Below, one piece after another: positions 5,979 to 9,392 of a stretch of DNA of 9,392 bases (position 1 is the stretch's first letter; each line of letters begins with the position of its first letter). Source of the DNA: an uncultured Veillonella sp. (GTDB lineage Bacteria > Bacillota > Negativicutes > Veillonellales > Veillonellaceae). The notes beneath the pieces were generated by a model. It made no database searches and was not told where the DNA came from. It saw nothing but the letters and a program-made list of their open reading frames with translations. The position numbers were made by a program, and so were the translations under genes. The DNA lies in NCBI GenBank assembly GCA_934183145.1, contig CAKPSA010000045.1, forward strand, positions 1 to 9,392. Reading direction: 5' to 3'.

Positions 5979-6689
5979 TTATTCAACACGACCGCCTAAA
6001 TATGCCTCCATAACGCGAGGATCATGACGTACTTCATCAGCTGGACCAGATAATACCATTTTACCTGTTTCCAATACATACGCATAATCAGCAATTTTCA
6101 ATGCTTGTCGTACATTTTGTTCTACCAAAAGAACCGTAGTTCCTTCTGCACTAATTTCTTTGATAGTTTCAAAGATTTCGTTTACTACCAATGGTGCAAG
6201 ACCCATTGATGGTTCATCCAATAGTAAGAGCTTTGGACGCGCCATAAGTGCACGACCAATAGCTAGCATTTGCTGTTGACCACCAGATAGAGTACCACCT
6301 AATTGGTAACTACGTTCGTCAAGGATTGGGAAGCGTTTAAATACTTTTTTAATATCTGCTTCAATCTCTTTATCATTACGAATATAAGCACCCATTTCAA
6401 GGTTTTCATAAACGCTCATATCTTGAAGAATTTGGCGACCTTCTGGAACTAAAGAAATACCACCATGTACAATTTGATGTGTTTTATGACCAGTAATATC
6501 TTGGCCTTCAAATAATACTTTACCAGAGGTTGGTTTTACAAGACCCATGATGGTTTTCATAGTTGTAGACTTACCGGCACCATTGGCACCAATCAAAGAT
6601 ACAATAGAGCCTTGAGGTACTTCTAAACTAATATCTTTTAAGGCTGTAATATGTCCATAACCAGCCACAATATTTTCTAGCTTTAACAT
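5979..6689 (-). CDS. livF: Branched-chain amino acid ABC transporter ATP-binding protein LivF
   Basis: This is one of the two cytoplasmic ATPases that drive LIV-type amino acid import. It pairs with LivG on the LivH-LivM membrane channel. Its 236 residues match the family length. Seen: Walker A GANGAGKST at 34-42, a Q-loop around Q86 (EGRQIL), signature LSGGQQQ at 134-140, and Walker B LLLLDEP at 154-160 with E159 as catalytic base. The H-loop position reads LLVEQN at 187-192, with glutamine in place of histidine, which is usual in LivF and not damage. The C-terminal VMEAYLGG is also typical. Its ATG is separated from the livG stop by 1 nt, with a strong GAGGAGG within livG's last codons, so translation is probably coupled. 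It is the last gene of the operon, before the terminator at 5895-5942. HAAT-family relatives also carry urea, amides or aromatic acids, so leucine/isoleucine/valine specificity is assumed. Confidence 0.96.
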   Translation of the reverse strand: MLKLENIVAGYGHITALKDISLEVPQGSIVSLIGANGAGKSTTMKTIMGLVKPTSGKVLFEGQDITGHKTHQIVHGGISLVPEGRQILQDMSVYENLEMGAYIRNDKEIEADIKKVFKRFPILDERSYQLGGTLSGGQQQMLAIGRALMARPKLLLLDEPSMGLAPLVVNEIFETIKEISAEGTTVLLVEQNVRQALKIADYAYVLETGKMVLSGPADEVRHDPRVMEAYLGGRVE

Positions 6690-6690
6690 A

Positions 6691-7452
6691 TTACGCCTCC
6701 TCTTTACCTAAGTATGCTTCAATTACAGCCTCATTATTTTGAATTTCTTGAGGTGTACCTTCAGCAATCTTTTTACCAAAGTTGAATACTACCAAACGGT
6801 CACAAATATTCATCATCAATTCCATAGCATGTTCAATTACGACAACAGTAATACCAAGATCGCGAATCTTACCAATCAATTGGCGCAATGCTTCTGTTTC
6901 ACTATCGTTCATACCTGCTGCTGGCTCATCAAGCAAAATTAATTGAGGATGCGTTGCCAAAGCACGTGCAATTTCAAGGCGACGTTGTTTACCATATGGC
7001 AAAGATGTAGCTACCTCTTCAGCGTCTTCTTCAAGACCTACAAGCTTTAAGAACTCATAAGCAATGCCACGACAACGTTCTTCTTCAATGCGTTGGCGTT
7101 TAGTTCTTAAGAAACTAGCAATGAAACCAGAACCTGTTCGGCAATGCATACCTGTTAAAACAGTTTCTAAAGCAGTCATATTACCAAAGAGACGAATATT
7201 TTGGAATGTACGAGCTATACCCATTTCTACCGTTCTATGTGGTTTAATGCCTACAACAGACATACCATCAAATACGATTTCACCAGAACTTACAGGGAAT
7301 ACACCTGTAATCAAGTTAAAGAGTGTAGTTTTACCAGCACCATTTGGACCAATAACACCAAATACTTCGCCTTGTTTTACGCCAAAGGATATACCGGTGA
7401 GAGCTGCAACGCCACCAAAGCTTTTACTTACGTCATTTAATTCTAATAGCAT
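6691..7452 (-). CDS. livG: Branched-chain amino acid ABC transporter ATP-binding protein LivG
   Basis: This is the second ATPase of the importer. In its 253 residues: Walker A GPNGAGKTT at 35-43, a Q-loop in RTFQNIRLF at 81-89 (Q84), and the LivG-type signature LPYGKQRRLEIARAL at 151-165, where the usual LSGGQ becomes LPYGKQ. Walker B is LILLDEPAAGMN at 171-182, with E176, and the H-loop histidine is H208 (VIEHAM). The insert between Q-loop and signature, MHCRTGSGFIASFLRTKRQ, is characteristic of LivG and longer than in LivF. The C-terminus VIEAYLGKEEA matches the BCA_ABC_TP_C tail. The start is ATG, with GGAGGG five bases upstream. It begins 11 bp after the livM stop and ends 1 nt before livF. 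All catalytic residues are present, so it should be active. Confidence 0.96.
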   Translation of the reverse strand: MLLELNDVSKSFGGVAALTGISFGVKQGEVFGVIGPNGAGKTTLFNLITGVFPVSSGEIVFDGMSVVGIKPHRTVEMGIARTFQNIRLFGNMTALETVLTGMHCRTGSGFIASFLRTKRQRIEEERCRGIAYEFLKLVGLEEDAEEVATSLPYGKQRRLEIARALATHPQLILLDEPAAGMNDSETEALRQLIGKIRDLGITVVVIEHAMELMMNICDRLVVFNFGKKIAEGTPQEIQNNEAVIEAYLGKEEA

Positions 7453-7463
7453 TCAGTTCCCTC

Positions 7464-8477
7464 CTATCCTTGTTTTTCTTCTTGTTGTTTACGTTTATAC
7501 GCTTCAAAACGTTCTGTTAGTACTTGTGATTCAGGAATATATGGAGCTTTTTTAAAGCCTAATTTACGACTAATTTTATCTACCATAGATTCTGTTAAAA
7601 TACCATCTGGGCGAACTGCCATCAAGATAACAAGCAATGCACCGTAGATGATATCCCGATAGTCGGATAAGAAGCGCAATACTTCTGGTAATAATGTAAG
7701 AATGAAGGAGCCTAATACGGAACCCCATACTACATTAGAACCACCAAATACTGGGAATAATAAGATTTGTACTACCTTATGGTAGCTAAAGTCTGTAGGA
7801 TTAATAAAGTTTGTAATATGAGCATACAAACCACCGCCAATACCGGCGATGAAAGCACCAATAATAAAGGCCATCATCTTGTAGTATACAACGTTAATAC
7901 CCATCAATTCTGCTGCATGATCATCAGCCTTAATCGCTGCAAAGGCACGGCCCACACGGCTATTATTAATACGTACACAGAAGGCAATGATCAATACTAA
8001 GATTGCCAATAGAATAATGATAGCCATTAGGTTGCCCCATGCGACAGCATCAATGCCCATTAAACCATCGATATCAAGTTCATAGGCTAAGTTTGTTAAT
8101 TCTTGAGGAATGGATGGAATACCAGAAAGGCCTAATGCACCATTAGTAATATCCAAGTTCAAGAAAATAACACGTACCACCTCGCCAAAACCAAGAGTAG
8201 CAATGGCAAGATATAAACCGCGAAGACGTGTTGTTGGTAAACCGATAATAACGGCTACAAGACTAGCAACTAGGCCACCAATGATAATGCCTAAAACGAT
8301 AGGCAAATCAGCTTTCAAAGAAAGGATAGCGCCTACATATGCACCAACGCTCATAAAGCCAGCAGCCCCTAAAGAAAGCTGACCACTTGCAAGTGTAAAG
8401 TAAATAGAGATACCCATGATGGCATTGATGATGAAGAACATCACGATCTGTAGATAATACGGGTTCAATAAATCCAT
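7464..8477 (-). CDS. livM: Branched-chain amino acid ABC transporter permease LivM
   Basis: This is a channel subunit in the inner membrane, paired with LivH. Its 337 residues are strongly hydrophobic, with about eight to ten helices. Family landmarks: SGQLSLGAAGFMSVGAY at 31-47; TTRLRGLYLAIATLGFGEV at 82-100, followed by TNGALGLSGIP; the cytoplasmic coupling loop SRVGRAFAAIKADDHAAELMGI at 173-194; and AVRPDGI at 287-293. The usual GGxG turn near 245 reads GGSN, a mild departure. A charged tail of about 44 residues, rich in K, R and E, extends past the last helix into the cytoplasm. Its ATG overlaps the livH stop by one base (TAATG), and a GGGGGGAG site lies within livH, so the two are translationally coupled. 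No substrate-binding protein is seen, so ligand specificity is inferred from the family only. Confidence 0.95.
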   Translation of the reverse strand: MDLLNPYYLQIVMFFIINAIMGISIYFTLASGQLSLGAAGFMSVGAYVGAILSLKADLPIVLGIIIGGLVASLVAVIIGLPTTRLRGLYLAIATLGFGEVVRVIFLNLDITNGALGLSGIPSIPQELTNLAYELDIDGLMGIDAVAWGNLMAIIILLAILVLIIAFCVRINNSRVGRAFAAIKADDHAAELMGINVVYYKMMAFIIGAFIAGIGGGLYAHITNFINPTDFSYHKVVQILLFPVFGGSNVVWGSVLGSFILTLLPEVLRFLSDYRDIIYGALLVILMAVRPDGILTESMVDKISRKLGFKKAPYIPESQVLTERFEAYKRKQQEEKQG

Positions 8478-9358
8478 TATGGTCTCCCCCCTTTATCTTT
8501 AGAACCAAACAAGCCTTGTGGGCGCCAGAATAATAATAGAATGATAAGGCCAAAGGCCACAGCATCACGGAATGTAGATGCGCCATAGGCAACAGAGAAG
8601 ATTTCTGCTACGCCTAAAATGAAGCCGCCAACCATGGCACCTGTAATATTACCAAGACCACCTAAGATAAGTACTGCAAGGCCTTTAAAGCCGATGATAA
8701 CGCCCATTGTAGGCTCAATCGCATTAAAGGACAAACCAACCAACACGCCTGCTGCAGCACCTAAGGCAGATGCAATCATAACGGTAACAGATATAATCAT
8801 GGTTGGATTAATACCCAAGAGAGCTGCTGTTTCTGTACTCATGGATACGGCACGAATAGCCTTACCAATTTTAGTTTTCTTAATAACTACATTAAGAATT
8901 AACATTAACACAACAGAAACGCCTAAGCCAATAATTTGTACCATGGAAATTTTGAAAGCTCCAAAGTCGATTAGGCCACCAATATAATCTGGTGGGAAAG
9001 ATCTTGTTTGAGGCCCCCAAAGCAATAATGCCAAACTTTCAAGGAAAATAGAAACACCAATAGTACTAATAAGCGGTGCCAAGTGAGACACCTTTTTCTT
9101 ACGGAGTGGACGAAGCGCCACAAATTCTAGAAGATAACCGAGGATAGCACCGACAGCCATAGCTACGATAAGGGCTACAAAAATGTTAACGTCAAAAACA
9201 GTTACCATAAAAAGACCAACGAAGGCACCTATCATAAAGATGCCTCCGTGTGCCATGTTGATGATATTTAAAACGCCAAACACAAGTGTTAAGCCAATAG
9301 CGAGTACAGCATATAAGCTACCGAGGGTTAACCCGTTAACTAATTGTTGTAAAAACAC
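8477..9358 (-). CDS. livH: Branched-chain amino acid ABC transporter permease LivH
   Basis: This is the other membrane channel subunit of the LIV importer. Its 293 residues match the family length, with about eight hydrophobic helices. Landmarks: GLTLGSLYAVLAIGLTLVFG at 9-28; NIINMAHGG at 31-39; LRPLRKKKVSHLAPLISTIG at 82-101; the coupling loop TKIGKAIRAVSMSTETAALLGIN at 162-184; FKGLAVLILGGLGNITGAMVGG at 224-245; and FWRPQGLFG at 277-285. The start is GTG, with GAGGT upstream. Reading back in frame, a TGA lies four codons before the GTG, so no earlier start exists. Only 34 bp precede it in the window and I see no promoter there. The operon therefore probably begins further right, likely with the periplasmic substrate-binding gene (inference). 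Confidence 0.95.
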   Translation of the reverse strand: MFLQQLVNGLTLGSLYAVLAIGLTLVFGVLNIINMAHGGIFMIGAFVGLFMVTVFDVNIFVALIVAMAVGAILGYLLEFVALRPLRKKKVSHLAPLISTIGVSIFLESLALLLWGPQTRSFPPDYIGGLIDFGAFKISMVQIIGLGVSVVLMLILNVVIKKTKIGKAIRAVSMSTETAALLGINPTMIISVTVMIASALGAAAGVLVGLSFNAIEPTMGVIIGFKGLAVLILGGLGNITGAMVGGFILGVAEIFSVAYGASTFRDAVAFGLIILLLFWRPQGLFGSKDKGGRP

Positions 9359-9364
9359 TATACT

Positions 9365-9369
9365 ACCTC
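9365..9369 (-). promoter_or_regulatory. Ribosome binding site deciding the GTG start of livH
   Basis: GAGGT on the minus strand sits just upstream of the GTG at 9356-9358, with seven bases between GAGG and the start codon. The spacing equals that of the other two non-ATG starts in this window, and an in-frame stop just upstream excludes a longer reading. Confidence 0.65.
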
Positions 9370-9392
9370 AACTTTTATTTTTTTAATGCGTC

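Noticed and set aside
7064..7555. Long plus-strand open frame of 163 codons opposite livG and livM.
   Set aside because: It is antisense to two well-supported genes. It has no family resemblance or ribosome binding site, and its composition is what the complement of these genes would give.
8308..8592. Minus-strand open frame of 94 codons across the livH-livM junction.
   Set aside because: It overlaps both conserved permeases in another frame and its product looks like frame-shifted coding sequence, so it is a shadow.
9375..9392. Possible C-terminal end of an upstream gene on the minus strand (codons reading D-A-L-K-K then stop).
   Set aside because: It fits the expected position of a substrate-binding protein gene. 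However, only five codons are visible, and another frame is also open to a stop overlapping the livH start. The reading cannot be decided from this window.

Overview
The window looks like chromosomal DNA of an AT-rich diderm Firmicute, most likely a Negativicute close to Veillonella. This is inferred from three things: the low GC content, the strong Bacillota-type ribosome binding sites, and an outer-membrane-type polysaccharide export protein found beside a Firmicute-style split chain-length regulator and tyrosine-kinase pair. No rRNA, tRNA, mobile element or CRISPR array was seen. All nine genes lie on the minus strand, so transcription runs from right to left in these coordinates.

Right half (about 5979-9392): a compact branched-chain amino acid (LIV/HAAT-type) ABC importer operon, livH-livM-livG-livF. 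Its genes overlap by 1 nt or are 1 to 11 nt apart. It ends in a clear intrinsic terminator at 5895-5942. The periplasmic substrate-binding protein is not in the window. It may lie just upstream of livH, beyond the right edge.

Spacer (5561-5978): 418 bp without a gene. It holds the liv terminator, a direct repeat flanking a small inverted repeat, and candidate promoters for the next operon. One candidate -10 box sits inside a 17-bp palindrome.

Left half (1-5560): a surface or exopolysaccharide locus. In transcription order it encodes a short periplasmic polysaccharide export protein (Poly_export plus one SLBB domain), a membrane-bound FlaA1/WbpM/PglF-type nucleotide-sugar 4,6-dehydratase, a Wzz/Wzc-like polysaccharide co-polymerase, a BY-kinase-like ATPase domain protein, and a DegT-family sugar aminotransferase cut by the left edge. 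Dehydratase plus aminotransferase suggests synthesis of a 4-amino-4,6-dideoxy-N-acetylhexosamine. The co-polymerase, kinase-like protein and export protein would control chain length and move the polymer across the envelope.

The most unusual point is the kinase-like protein. It keeps the BY-kinase fold signature and Walker B, but has threonine where the Walker A lysine should be, asparagine at the second Walker A' acid, and no C-terminal tyrosine cluster. It is therefore probably a pseudokinase. I see no wholly new system. The candidates worth checking are this pseudokinase, the short export protein, and the regulatory DNA in the two spacers.
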